Shown piece by piece: positions 31,553 to 39,982 of a stretch of DNA of 64,000 nucleotides. The stretch is taken from NCBI GenBank assembly GCA_016865505.2, contig AP025252.1:1116001-1180000 (forward strand). Direction: 5' to 3'. Under the pieces are notes generated by a model. The model made no database searches. It was not told the DNA's origin and saw only the letters and a program-made list of their open reading frames with translations. The position numbers and the translations under genes were made by a program. The stretch is from Bryobacterales bacterium F-183. GTDB lineage: Bacteria; Acidobacteriota; Terriglobia; Bryobacterales; Bryobacteraceae. The number at the start of each line of letters is the position of its first letter. Position 1 is the stretch's first letter.

Positions 31553-33235
31553 GTGTATAAAACGTTGTTCGCCGCGCTGTTTGGCGCTTGTCTCTTTGCC
31601 CAACCGGCCACTGATTCCAGCCTGATCCCCATCCTTTCTGAGGAACTGGATCGCAATTTTCAGATCCTCAAAACCAAGGGTGATCCGCCGCCGTACTTCC
31701 TGTCCTACGGGGTTGTCGAAGAGAACAATCACGTGATCAACGCGGTGCTTGGGGCGCTCACCACCAACAACAAAGCGCACACCCGCGCGGTGGATGTCAG
31801 TGTTCGGGTCGGTTCTCCGAAGCTGGACAACTACCGCCGCATTCGTGGCGACTGGCCGCAGTTTGCGTCGCCCGGCATCATCCCGGTGGACGACCAGCCC
31901 GGCGCGATCCGGCGCCGCTTGTGGGTGGATACGGACCGTACGTACAAGGCTGCCGCGCAGCGGTATCTGCGCATCAAGACGGACGAACAGGTAAAGGCTG
32001 CGCAGGACAAGTCCGTGGACGATTTCAGCGTGGAAGAGCCGGCGAACTACAACAACGTACCAGCGCCATTGCAGTACAAGGACGACGACTGGGCGCTGCG
32101 GCTGCGTAAGCTTTCCTTCCGGTTCAACAAGTTTCCCGGCATCCTCAATTCCAATGTCTCGATGCAGGTGCAGCGCGAGATTCGCACGTATGTGAATACC
32201 GAGGGGACCAAGATCCGGCAGGGCCGCAACTCGATCCGCATCTTCATCCTGGCGCGTGCCAAGGCGGCGGATGGCATGGACCTGGTCGCGACGGAGAGCT
32301 TTGAAGCGCACGACTTTTCGCGCCTTGCCAAAGAGAAAGAAATGGAAGAGGCTGTCGACCGCGTGGGCCGCGAACTGGTGGCGATGTTGAAGGCGCCGGT
32401 GGTGGATCCGTTTGTGGGGCCTGCGATTTTGTCGGGCCGTGCGTCGGGGGTGTTCTTCCACGAGATCTTTGGGCATCGCATTGAAGGTCACCGCCAGAAG
32501 GATGATGCCGAAGGCCAGACCTTTACCAAGAGCGTCGGCAAACCGGTGCTGCCGGACTTCTTATCTGTCGTGTTTGATCCGACCATCGATAAGACGGCAG
32601 GCGTCGATTTGAACGGCGCGTACGCGTACGATGACGAGGGCGTGAAGGGCCGCCGCATGGTGCTGGTGGAGAACGGAATCCTGAAGACGTTCTTGTTGTC
32701 GCGGTCGCCGGTGGAGGGATTTGCGAAGTCCAACGGACATGGGCGGAAGCAGTTGGGTGGTGAGGCGTCGTCACGACAGTCGAACCTGATTGTGGAGTCT
32801 AGCAAGGCAGTGTCGGAAGACAAGCTGCGGGACATGTTGAAGGATGAGTTGAAGCGGCAGAACAAGCCGTACGGGCTGTACTTCCGCGAGGTGACCGGCG
32901 GCTATACGACAACGGGACGTCGCGGATTGCAGGCGTACACGGTGATTCCGCTGGTGGTGTTCCGCGTGTACGCCGATGGGCGTCCGGATGAGATGGTGCG
33001 CGGTGCGGACATTGTGGGTACGCCGCTGACGAGCTTTAGCAAGATCCTGGCGACGTCGGACAAGATGGGTGTGTTCAATGGCATTTGCGGAGCGGAAAGC
33101 GGCAGCGTGCCGGTGTCCGCGATTTCACCGTCGATCCTGATTTCGGAGATCGAGGTACAGCGCAAGGAGCAATCGCGAGACAGGCCACCGCTGTTGTCGG
33201 CGCCTTCGTCGTTCACTGCGGGAGGTGCCCGCTAA
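31553..33235 (+). CDS. Exported TldD-like metalloprotease subunit
   Basis: A 560-residue TldD/PmbA-family protein from a GTG start. It carries a signal peptide (residues 1-17, ending CLFAQ), which cytoplasmic TldD lacks. The zinc motif HEIFGH (H303, E304, H308) in SGVFFHEIFGHRIEGHR is intact, and the late GRRMVLVENGILKTFLLSR strand is typical of the family. Known TldD/TldE heterodimers cut unfolded peptides, for example microcin or CcdA precursors, inside a closed chamber. Its stop overlaps the next gene's start in TAATG, so the two subunits are translationally coupled. Substrate in the periplasm unknown. Confidence 0.85.
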   Translation: MYKTLFAALFGACLFAQPATDSSLIPILSEELDRNFQILKTKGDPPPYFLSYGVVEENNHVINAVLGALTTNNKAHTRAVDVSVRVGSPKLDNYRRIRGDWPQFASPGIIPVDDQPGAIRRRLWVDTDRTYKAAAQRYLRIKTDEQVKAAQDKSVDDFSVEEPANYNNVPAPLQYKDDDWALRLRKLSFRFNKFPGILNSNVSMQVQREIRTYVNTEGTKIRQGRNSIRIFILARAKAADGMDLVATESFEAHDFSRLAKEKEMEEAVDRVGRELVAMLKAPVVDPFVGPAILSGRASGVFFHEIFGHRIEGHRQKDDAEGQTFTKSVGKPVLPDFLSVVFDPTIDKTAGVDLNGAYAYDDEGVKGRRMVLVENGILKTFLLSRSPVEGFAKSNGHGRKQLGGEASSRQSNLIVESSKAVSEDKLRDMLKDELKRQNKPYGLYFREVTGGYTTTGRRGLQAYTVIPLVVFRVYADGRPDEMVRGADIVGTPLTSFSKILATSDKMGVFNGICGAESGSVPVSAISPSILISEIEVQRKEQSRDRPPLLSAPSSFTAGGAR

Positions 33236-34989
33236 TGGTACGCAAAGCGATCATCTCCTCTTTGCTGTGTTACGCGCTCTTGGCGCAGCAACAACAGGTT
33301 ACAGACCCGATCTTGAAGGCCATGCAGGCCGAAATGGCGCGGTCGAAGACGCTGCAACTGATGGGACTGCAGCCGTACTTTATTGAGTACAGCGCGGAGG
33401 ATCAGGAACAGACGGTGGTGAGCGCCACGTTAGGCGGCATCACCAATGCGCGGCAGGTGCGGAATCGCATGCCGTTTGTGACGGTTCGTGTGGGCAGCTA
33501 TGAGATGGACCAGACGAACCAGATCTATTCGAATATCTATTCGGGTTCGCGGTACGACAACGACTTTCTGCCGCTCGACGAAAACATCGATCTGATGCGG
33601 CAGAACTTCTGGCTGGCGACGGATCGTGCGTATAAGTCGGCTGTGGAATCGATGTCGGCCAAGCAGCAGATCCTGAAAAGCATCAACGTCACAGAGAAGT
33701 TGCTGCCGGACAATCAGCCGATGCCGGGCGTTGTCAAGATTGTCCCGGGGGCTCGCAACAAGGTGGACTTTGACGCCTGGAAGGCCCGCACCAGCAAGCT
33801 GTCGGCGGTGTTTGGCGATTACCCCCAGGTGCTGGCTTCGGCCGCTGAGTTTGAGGCGCTATCGAGCATTTCTTATCATCTGAACACCGAAGGTACGATG
33901 ATGCGCAATCCGGATTACCTGACCACAATGCGTATTCGCGCGGTGGGTCAGGCAGCGGATGGCTCGGTGGTTCGCGATGCTGCGGCGTTCCTGTCGTTTG
34001 AGGATACGAAGATGGCGCCGGAAGCCGCTATGCAGGCGGCGGCGAAGCAGGTGGGCGAAAACATCAAGGCGCTGGTGGACGCTCCGGTTGGTGAATCGTA
34101 CTCGGGTCCGGTGTTGTTTGAGCCGATGGCCGCTGCGCAGTTGTTCGGGCAGATGTTGGGCGATAACCTGCGCAATCCGCGGCGCCCGTTGTCGGAACCG
34201 GGGCGCAATGTACCGTTCCAGCCCAGCGAACTCGATGGCAAGGTAGGGTCGCGGATTTTGCCGGACTGGTTTGATGTCACGGACGATCCGACGCTTGCGA
34301 CGCATCAGGGACATGCGCTGATGGGGCACTATCTGATCGATACGGAAGCGGTGCCACCGAAGGCTGTCAAGCTGGTGGAAAAGGGCGTTTTGAAGGAGTT
34401 TTTGCGTACCCGGCAGCCGATCAAGGGCTTCACCGGCAGCACAGGGCATGCGCGTCTGGCGGGGAATTTTGGACATCGTTCAGCGGCGATCGCGAACCTG
34501 TTTGTCACGGCGTCGGCGCAGACCAAGCCGCTGGCGGATCTCAAGAAAGAGCTGATTGAGATGTGCAAGCAGCGCAGCAAGCCGTACGGCATTCTGGTTC
34601 GCAAGATGGACTATCCGAGTACGGCATCGGTGGGCGAGTTGCAGGCGATGTTCCAGAGCATGGCGCAGTCGGGCAGTACGACACGGCCGGTGGCTCCGCT
34701 GACGTTGGTGTATCGCGTGTACACAGATGGCCGCGAAGAGCTGATCCGCAATGTACGGCTGAAGAATGTGTCCACAAGGTCGCTGCGGGACATCCTGTCG
34801 GCGACGACCGAAGTGGCGATGTACGACTACGTGAACAACAATGCACCGTTCGCGTTGATGGGCATCCCGGGGTACTTGGCGTCGACGACGGTAGCGGCCC
34901 CGGGCGTGTTGTTTGATGAGTTGGAGATCGACCGGATTCGCGACGATACGGCAAAGCCGCCGGTGGTGCCTCCGCCGGCGCTACGGTAA
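33235..34989 (+). CDS. Exported TldE/PmbA-like partner subunit (no zinc motif)
   Basis: A 584-residue protein from the ATG at 33235, with a GGAGGTG run just upstream; the frame is open far into the previous gene, which is not coding here. Signal peptide ~1-19 (MVRKAIISSLLCYALLAQ). It aligns in layout with the preceding TldD-like protein, but the HExxxH site is replaced by FEPMAAAQLFGQM, as in TldE subunits, which lack zinc. The core KLVEKGVLKEFLRTRQPIKG is kept. With its neighbour it likely forms a secreted TldD/TldE heterodimer. A bidirectional terminator follows. Confidence 0.83.
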   Translation: MVRKAIISSLLCYALLAQQQQVTDPILKAMQAEMARSKTLQLMGLQPYFIEYSAEDQEQTVVSATLGGITNARQVRNRMPFVTVRVGSYEMDQTNQIYSNIYSGSRYDNDFLPLDENIDLMRQNFWLATDRAYKSAVESMSAKQQILKSINVTEKLLPDNQPMPGVVKIVPGARNKVDFDAWKARTSKLSAVFGDYPQVLASAAEFEALSSISYHLNTEGTMMRNPDYLTTMRIRAVGQAADGSVVRDAAAFLSFEDTKMAPEAAMQAAAKQVGENIKALVDAPVGESYSGPVLFEPMAAAQLFGQMLGDNLRNPRRPLSEPGRNVPFQPSELDGKVGSRILPDWFDVTDDPTLATHQGHALMGHYLIDTEAVPPKAVKLVEKGVLKEFLRTRQPIKGFTGSTGHARLAGNFGHRSAAIANLFVTASAQTKPLADLKKELIEMCKQRSKPYGILVRKMDYPSTASVGELQAMFQSMAQSGSTTRPVAPLTLVYRVYTDGREELIRNVRLKNVSTRSLRDILSATTEVAMYDYVNNNAPFALMGIPGYLASTTVAAPGVLFDELEIDRIRDDTAKPPVVPPPALR

Positions 34990-34992
34990 ATG

Positions 34993-35025
34993 AAAAAGCC
35001 TCGGCGAAGATGCCGAGGCTTTTTT
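34993..35025. terminator. Bidirectional rho-independent terminator
   Basis: AAAAAGCCTCGGC pairs perfectly with GCCGAGGCTTTTT across the loop GAAGAT. A-tract and T-tract on the two sides make it work in both directions, ending the TldD/TldE unit and the convergent purL transcript. Confidence 0.92.
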
Positions 35026-35039
35026 GTTATCTATTGCTT

Positions 35040-37253
35040 CTAGCTGGCTAGAGTGGTCTCGAGCGACGTCGACCAGGGGCCTTTCAATTCCGCGATCGAG
35101 GCATCCACCAAGGTGGACGCACCATTGCGAATTTGTAGACGTTCGCGCATTGTTTCGCCGAGCCGCAGGCATTCGACGCCGTGCTTCTGTGCGATCGCTT
35201 GTACGGCCGCTGCGTCCGCGGTTGCCACGATCACTCGCGACGGGCTTTCGCCGAACAGCAGCAGGTCCGGACGAACTTGGGTCGCGTCCAACTCCACCTT
35301 GGCGCCTACGCCACCGAACGAGCATTCGGCGAGCGCGACACCGAGGCCGCCGTCGCCGAGGTCGTGCGATGCGGCTGCGAGGCCTGCTCGTGCAATCTCT
35401 CGTACGGCCGACTGTACGCGCTTTTCGTAATCCATGTCGAGCGCCGGCGGGAGTCCCCAGATGGTGTTGAGGATGTTCTTGGCGTACTGCGTACCGCCGA
35501 AGCGCTGCAGGTTGGTGTCGACGCGCAGGCCACCGATGAGCAGTACCTGCAAGCCCGCTTTGGGGAACTCCATGGGCACCGGAACCGCCGTCGGCAGCAG
35601 ACCTACGATGCCCATTACCGGCGACGGATAGATGCCCTCGCCCAGGGTCTCGTTGTACAGGCTGACATTGCCGCCGGTGATGGGCGTCTCAAAGAACGTA
35701 CATGCTTCGGACATGCCTTCGATGGCTTCCACCAATTGGGCCATGATCTCAGGCCGTTCCGGATTGCCGAAGTTCAGATTGTTGGTCGCAGCCACGGGAT
35801 CCGCGCCGACCACCGACAAGTTCCGGCAGCATTCGGCGATGATCAGCTTTACGCCTTCGCGCGGATCGAGCAGGCAGTAACGCCCGTTGCCGTCGAGCGA
35901 CATTGCGACCGACGTACCCGTTTCCTTAATGCGAACGATAGCGGCATCGGAACCGGGACCCTGCACGGTGTTGGTGCGAACCGTGTAGTCGTACTGTTCC
36001 CAAATCCAGCGCTTGGAACAGAGGTCCGGCGAGGCGAGCATGCGGATCAGGTCCGCGTGTACATCCGTCGAAACTGCGAACTCCGGAGCGTCAAACGGCG
36101 CGTTGGCACGGTACGGCTTGGCGTTGTGCGGACGGTCGTAAATCGGCGCCTCATCGGCCAACGCGCGATTGGAAAGCTCGGCCATCACTTCGCCGTTATG
36201 TTTGACGCGGAGAAGGCCGTCGTCCGTCACCGTACCGATGGTGACCGCATCCAGACCCCACTTCTTGAAGACTGCGAAAACTTCTTCTTCGCGGCCTTTT
36301 TCGGCGACGAGCAACATGCGTTCCTGCGACTCCGACAGCATCATTTCGTACGCTGTCATGCCGGTTTCGCGCTGCGGGACGTACTTCAGGTCAATCTCAA
36401 CACCGGTTTCCGCACGGCTGCCCATTTCGCAGGTGGAACAGGTCAAGCCCGCGGCGCCCATGTCCTGGATGCCGACGATCGCGCCGGTCTTCATCGCTTC
36501 GAGACACGCTTCGAGCAGGAGCTTTTCCATGAACGGATCGCCGACCTGCACGTTGGGACGCTTGGCGGCGGACTCCGCGCTGAACTCTTCAGACGCCATG
36601 GAAGCGCCCTGGATACCGTCGCGGCCCGTCTTGGCGCCGACGTAGATCACCGGATTGCCGATGCCAGTGGCGCGGCCGTAGAAGATGTCGGTGTGCTTGG
36701 CGACGCCGAGCGCAAATACGTTCACCAGCGGATTGCCGTTATAGCAAGGCTCGAACACGGTTTCGCCGCCGATGGTGGGTACGCCGAAGCAGTTGCCGTA
36801 GTGCGAAATGCCGGACACCACGCCCTTCACGATGGACTTGGTACGCGGGGCATCGAGAGAGCCGAAGCGCAGTGCATCCATCACGGCGATGGGACGCGCG
36901 CCCATGGTGAAGATGTCGCGCAGGATGCCGCCAACGCCCGTCGCCGCGCCCTGAAAGGGCTCGATGAAGCTCGGGTGGTTGTGCGATTCGATCTTGAACG
37001 CGATGCAGTATCCACCGCCGATGTCGATGATGCCGGCGTTTTCGCCGGGGCCCTGCAGCACCAGCTTGGACCGCGTGGGCAGCTTCTTCAAATGGATCTT
37101 CGAGCTTTTGTAGGAGCAGTGCTCGCTCCACATCACGCCGAAAATGCCGAGTTCTGTGGGGGAAGGTTCGCGTCCCAGCAAAGACACGATCTTTTCGTAC
37201 TCCGATTGCGTCAGGCGATTACGCGCAATCAGGTCGGGTGTGATGGAGCTCAT
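35040..37253 (-). CDS. purL: Phosphoribosylformylglycinamidine synthase, PurL subunit
   Basis: A 737-residue small-type PurL from the ATG at 37253 ([22 protein letters not shown]); the longer open frame overlaps purQ and is rejected. Hallmarks are [15 protein letters not shown] near residue 40, then [34 protein letters not shown] and the late [15 protein letters not shown]. It makes FGAM from FGAR, ATP and ammonia in purine synthesis, with PurQ and PurS as partners. Start and purQ stop share TAATG, so synthesis is coupled. PurS is not visible in the window. The gene ends at a bidirectional terminator. Confidence 0.96.
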   Translation of the reverse strand: MSSITPDLIARNRLTQSEYEKIVSLLGREPSPTELGIFGVMWSEHCSYKSSKIHLKKLPTRSKLVLQGPGENAGIIDIGGGYCIAFKIESHNHPSFIEPFQGAATGVGGILRDIFTMGARPIAVMDALRFGSLDAPRTKSIVKGVVSGISHYGNCFGVPTIGGETVFEPCYNGNPLVNVFALGVAKHTDIFYGRATGIGNPVIYVGAKTGRDGIQGASMASEEFSAESAAKRPNVQVGDPFMEKLLLEACLEAMKTGAIVGIQDMGAAGLTCSTCEMGSRAETGVEIDLKYVPQRETGMTAYEMMLSESQERMLLVAEKGREEEVFAVFKKWGLDAVTIGTVTDDGLLRVKHNGEVMAELSNRALADEAPIYDRPHNAKPYRANAPFDAPEFAVSTDVHADLIRMLASPDLCSKRWIWEQYDYTVRTNTVQGPGSDAAIVRIKETGTSVAMSLDGNGRYCLLDPREGVKLIIAECCRNLSVVGADPVAATNNLNFGNPERPEIMAQLVEAIEGMSEACTFFETPITGGNVSLYNETLGEGIYPSPVMGIVGLLPTAVPVPMEFPKAGLQVLLIGGLRVDTNLQRFGGTQYAKNILNTIWGLPPALDMDYEKRVQSAVREIARAGLAAASHDLGDGGLGVALAECSFGGVGAKVELDATQVRPDLLLFGESPSRVIVATADAAAVQAIAQKHGVECLRLGETMRERLQIRNGASTLVDASIAELKGPWSTSLETTLAS

Positions 37254-37945
37254 TATTTCGAGGAGGAAGAGGAGGAAAGTGCGGGTACGGACGCGATCAG
37301 GGATTGGAACAGAGCCAAGCCTTCGACAGAACCCATCAGCGGATCGCAAACGCGTTCCGGATGGGGCATCATGCCGAGGACATTGCGGCCTTCACTCAGG
37401 ATGCCGGCGATGTTGCGGGCGGAGCCGTTGGGGTTGTCGATATAGCGGAAGGCGATGCGGTCTTCGGCTTCGAGGAGGTCGAGGGTGCGGTCGTCTGCGG
37501 TGTAACAGCCTTCGCCATGGGCGACGGGGAACGTCACAATGGAGCCCTTCACCATCTCGCAGGTGAACGGCGAGTTGGTGGTTGCCACTTCCAGGCGGAC
37601 CTTTTTACACACAAACGAGAGTTGCGTGTTGCGCAGCAGCGCGCCAGGCAACAGGCCGCTTTCGGTAAGGATCTGAAAGCCATTGCAGACGCCCAGGACA
37701 GGTCCACCAGCGGCGGCGAACTTCTTGATCGCCGACATGACCGGAGAGAACTTTGCGATGGCGCCGCAACGGAGATAGTCCCCGTAGGAAAAACCGCCGG
37801 GGACGATCACGCAATCGATGTCGTTGGCGATCGATGACGAATCATGCCAGATGTACTCCGCCTGCTGACCGGCGTTGGCCGAAGCGGCGTAAAACGCGTC
37901 ATGGTCGCAATTGGAACCGGGGAAAACGACAACGCCGAATTTCAT
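37253..37945 (-). CDS. purQ: Phosphoribosylformylglycinamidine synthase, PurQ glutaminase subunit
   Basis: A 230-residue class I glutamine amidotransferase. The start [15 protein letters not shown] is typical; the nucleophile Cys lies in [21 protein letters not shown], and the His-Glu pair in the C-terminal PHPERV region ([15 protein letters not shown]). It supplies ammonia to PurL. It is followed by purL with a TAATG overlap and preceded, eight bases away, by the small Tudor-domain gene. All three run leftward as one operon. Confidence 0.96.
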   Translation of the reverse strand: MKFGVVVFPGSNCDHDAFYAASANAGQQAEYIWHDSSSIANDIDCVIVPGGFSYGDYLRCGAIAKFSPVMSAIKKFAAAGGPVLGVCNGFQILTESGLLPGALLRNTQLSFVCKKVRLEVATTNSPFTCEMVKGSIVTFPVAHGEGCYTADDRTLDLLEAEDRIAFRYIDNPNGSARNIAGILSEGRNVLGMMPHPERVCDPLMGSVEGLALFQSLIASVPALSSSSSSK

Positions 37946-37953
37946 GGGGAAGG

Positions 37954-38214
37954 TTATTCCGCGGCAGCCTCAGCGGTGGCAGCGGCAGCAGCGGCAGCAG
38001 CGGCCTTTTTGGTGGTCTTGCGCTTCTTCTCGGAAGGCGGCGTACGGTCGCTCTTCTTGAGGTTGGGCAGCACGATGCTCAATACGAACTTCTTTTCGCC
38101 CTGTTCGTCGAACTTGATGACGATGTGCTCTTCGGTGCAGGACGATACAGATCCCAAACCAAATTTGGGGTGCTCGACCTGAGCGCCAGCGGCAAAGGGC
38201 GGTTTAAAAGCCAT
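37954..38214 (-). CDS. Stand-alone PcrA/UvrD-type Tudor-like domain protein
   Basis: An 86-residue protein. Residues ~8-55 (GAQVEHPKFGLGSVSSC ... IVIKFDEQGEKKFVLSI) match the small Tudor/SH3-like domain found at the C-terminus of PcrA/UvrD helicases, which contacts RNA polymerase. The tail is Lys-rich, then almost all Ala (low complexity). No helicase is encoded nearby. It heads the purQ-purL operon, only eight bases from purQ. It is not PurS: that family is a ferredoxin-like fold without this pattern. It could bind RNA polymerase or nucleic acid on its own. Confidence 0.7.
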   Translation of the reverse strand: MAFKPPFAAGAQVEHPKFGLGSVSSCTEEHIVIKFDEQGEKKFVLSIVLPNLKKSDRTPPSEKKRKTTKKAAAAAAAAATAEAAAE

Positions 38215-38236
38215 TTAGGGGTTATCCTCTGCTCCT

Positions 38237-38242
38237 ATTATA
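38237..38242 (-). promoter_or_regulatory. Possible -10 box of the purQL operon
   Basis: On the minus strand TATAAT stands 22 bases before the start of the Tudor-domain gene. The -35 region at the usual distance (TTATTA or TTTCAT) is weak, so this is a tentative call. Confidence 0.35.
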
Positions 38243-38280
38243 GCGCCTTGAGGTTTCAGTAATAATGAAATACTCCCGCT

Positions 38281-39558
38281 ATGGAACGACGCCAGCTTTT
38301 CCAAACCGCATTTGCCGCCGCCTTTGCTTGGAACGCAGTGGAACGGGTGCAGGCCGCTGATCAGAAGTCGAAGGGCCGTTCGGCTGTGGAAATCGCCTCC
38401 GATGAAGACTTCTGGTTTGAAGTCCGGCATGCGTTTTCGATTGACCGCAACATCATCAATCTGAACAACGGCAGTGTATGTCCGTCGCCGCGCAACGTGC
38501 AGGAGGCGGAGGCGCAATACATGCGCGTGACGCAGATGCAGCCGTCGCATTATGTCGATGAGTTTTTGATTCCCGCGAATGAGATCGTACGGCGCCGTTT
38601 GGCGGCCTCATTCGGGTGCGATCCGGAAGAAATGGCGATCACGCGCAACGCCACTGAGGCGCTGGAGATCGTGCAGTTCGGATTGCCGCTGAAGGCAGGC
38701 GATGAGGTACTGACGACGGATCAGGACTATCCGTCGATGCTTACGGCCTGGCGCCAGCGCGAGCAGCGCGACGGCATCGTGCTGAAGACGTTCTCGTACC
38801 CGACGCCGCCTGCGAGTCCGGCAGAGTTGGTGAAGCTGTTTGAGAAGAACATCACGCCGCGGACAAAGGTGATTCTGGTGAGTTTTGTTACGTTCACTAC
38901 GGGGCAGATCTTTCCAGTACGCGATATCTGCCGGATGGCACGCGCGCGTGGTATTGAGACGATCGTCGATGGCGCGCATGCCTTTGCGCAGTTTCCGTTC
39001 AACGGGTCTGAGTTGGAGTGCGATTACCTGGGCGCGGCGGGTCACAAATGGTTGTTGGCGCCGGTGGGGACGGGGTTTTTGTACGTCCGTCGCGACAAGA
39101 TCTCGCGCGTGTGGCCGCTGTTTGCGTCGGCCGCGAAGGCGGATAACATCCGGAAGTTTGAGTCGATCGGCACGAGTCCTGTGGCGCATCGCAACGCGAT
39201 TTCTGAGGCTTTGTCATTCCACGAATCGATTGGTGTGGAGCGCAAAGCGGCGCGTCTGCGTTACCTGCGGGACCGCTGGATGAACCGGCTGGCGAACGTC
39301 AAAGGTGTGACGATGCGGAATTCACAGGATCCGGCGCAGTCCTGCGGGATCGCGGCGCTGAGTCTTGCGGGTTGGGATGCGGGGGATTTGACGAAGTACC
39401 TGATTGAGAAGCACAGCATCCATGTACGGCCTCGCTGGGTGACTGGCGATTATCCGTTCAACTGCATCCGCGTGACTCCGAATGTGTATACGACGACGGA
39501 AGAGATCGACCTGTTCTGCAAGGGTGTTGAGACGGCTTCAGTGTTGAAGAAGGGATGA
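38281..39558 (+). CDS. PLP-dependent class V aminotransferase-like enzyme, exported
   Basis: A 425-residue protein. MERRQLFQTAFAAAFAW is a TAT-like N-terminus. The class V fold is clear: ITRNATEALEIVQFGL binds the cofactor phosphate, IVDGAHAFAQFPF contains the PLP-ring Asp (D230) and AAGHKWLLAPVGTGFLY has the Schiff-base Lys (K256). It resembles isopenicillin-N epimerase and cysteine desulfurase-like enzymes of this family. The reaction cannot be assigned. The stop overlaps the start of the decayed PIN gene by ATGA. Confidence 0.85.
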   Translation: MERRQLFQTAFAAAFAWNAVERVQAADQKSKGRSAVEIASDEDFWFEVRHAFSIDRNIINLNNGSVCPSPRNVQEAEAQYMRVTQMQPSHYVDEFLIPANEIVRRRLAASFGCDPEEMAITRNATEALEIVQFGLPLKAGDEVLTTDQDYPSMLTAWRQREQRDGIVLKTFSYPTPPASPAELVKLFEKNITPRTKVILVSFVTFTTGQIFPVRDICRMARARGIETIVDGAHAFAQFPFNGSELECDYLGAAGHKWLLAPVGTGFLYVRRDKISRVWPLFASAAKADNIRKFESIGTSPVAHRNAISEALSFHESIGVERKAARLRYLRDRWMNRLANVKGVTMRNSQDPAQSCGIAALSLAGWDAGDLTKYLIEKHSIHVRPRWVTGDYPFNCIRVTPNVYTTTEEIDLFCKGVETASVLKKG

Positions 39559-39752
39559 AGCGCAAGGTCTACATCGAAACGAGCATCGTCAGCTACCTGG
39601 CAGCGAGGCCGAGTTCCGATCCCTTTGTTCGGATGCGCCAACTGCTGACGCAGGAGTGGTGGGCTAGCCGAAGCGACGGGCGCTTTGATCTGTTCGTTTC
39701 ATGGCCCGTTTTTGCCGGTTTTTTGCTCCCCGAACAGTTGATGACACACTGA
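39555..39752 (+). pseudogene. PIN-domain (VapC-like) toxin, internally deleted remnant
   Basis: A 65-codon frame. Its beginning KVYIETSIVSYLAARPSSD is the classical PIN start with the first acidic residue, and its end PEQLMTH resembles the last residues of the same family. The ~150-residue toxin is reduced to less than half: the centre with the other catalytic acids is missing, as if an in-frame deletion joined FDLFVS to the C-terminal tip. RNase activity should be lost. It starts by ATGA on the PLP enzyme's stop. The small partner gene follows six bases later. Confidence 0.7.
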
Positions 39753-39757
39753 GAGCG

Positions 39758-39982
39758 ATGGAAGACAACGAAATTCTGCGAGAACTGCGGCAGATTCGTG
39801 ACGATCACGCCGCCAAGTTCAATTACAACCTGAAGGCGATCTATGGCGACATCAAGCGTATCGAAAAGGAAAGCGGCCGAAAGTTCGTTTCCTTTCGGCC
39901 GCGTACGATTGAATCTATGCAGACGGAGAGCGACTCACTACTGCAAGTAGAACGAGTACAACGCATCCCCAGCCGCGACTAG
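39758..39982 (+). CDS. Small partner of a PIN toxin (putative antitoxin-like protein)
   Basis: 74 residues from the ATG at 39758. MEDNEILRELRQIRDDHAAKFNYNLKAIYGDI is shown by its key parts: EILRELRQIRDDHAAKFNYN and ESGRKFVSFRPR. This matches short helical proteins found beside PIN-domain genes; those end soon after SxxPR, whereas this one runs about 24 residues further and overlaps the end of the convergent PQQ dehydrogenase gene by 45 bp. The original stop may therefore have been lost. Next to a deleted PIN toxin it is probably a relic without a target. Confidence 0.6.
   Translation: MEDNEILRELRQIRDDHAAKFNYNLKAIYGDIKRIEKESGRKFVSFRPRTIESMQTESDSLLQVERVQRIPSRD
39873..39902 (-). terminator. Probable terminator of the cytochrome/PQQ operon
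   Basis: GCGGCCGAAAG pairs perfectly with CTTTCGGCCGC across an 8-base loop. Read leftward it is followed by TTTCCTTTTC, so it can end the minus-strand transcript about 35 bp after its stop. It lies inside the small plus-strand antitoxin-like gene. Confidence 0.6.

Noticed and set aside
35181-37445. A 754-codon plus-strand frame opposite purL
   Set aside because: purL and purQ are certain on the minus strand; the plus frame is an antisense shadow.
37970-38012. GCAGCGG trinucleotide-type repeat
   Set aside because: It encodes the poly-Ala tail of the Tudor-domain protein, so it is coding low complexity.
37954-38214. The small gene before purQ as PurS
   Set aside because: Its residues match the PcrA Tudor pattern (VEHPKFGLGSV) and not the PurS ferredoxin-like fold.
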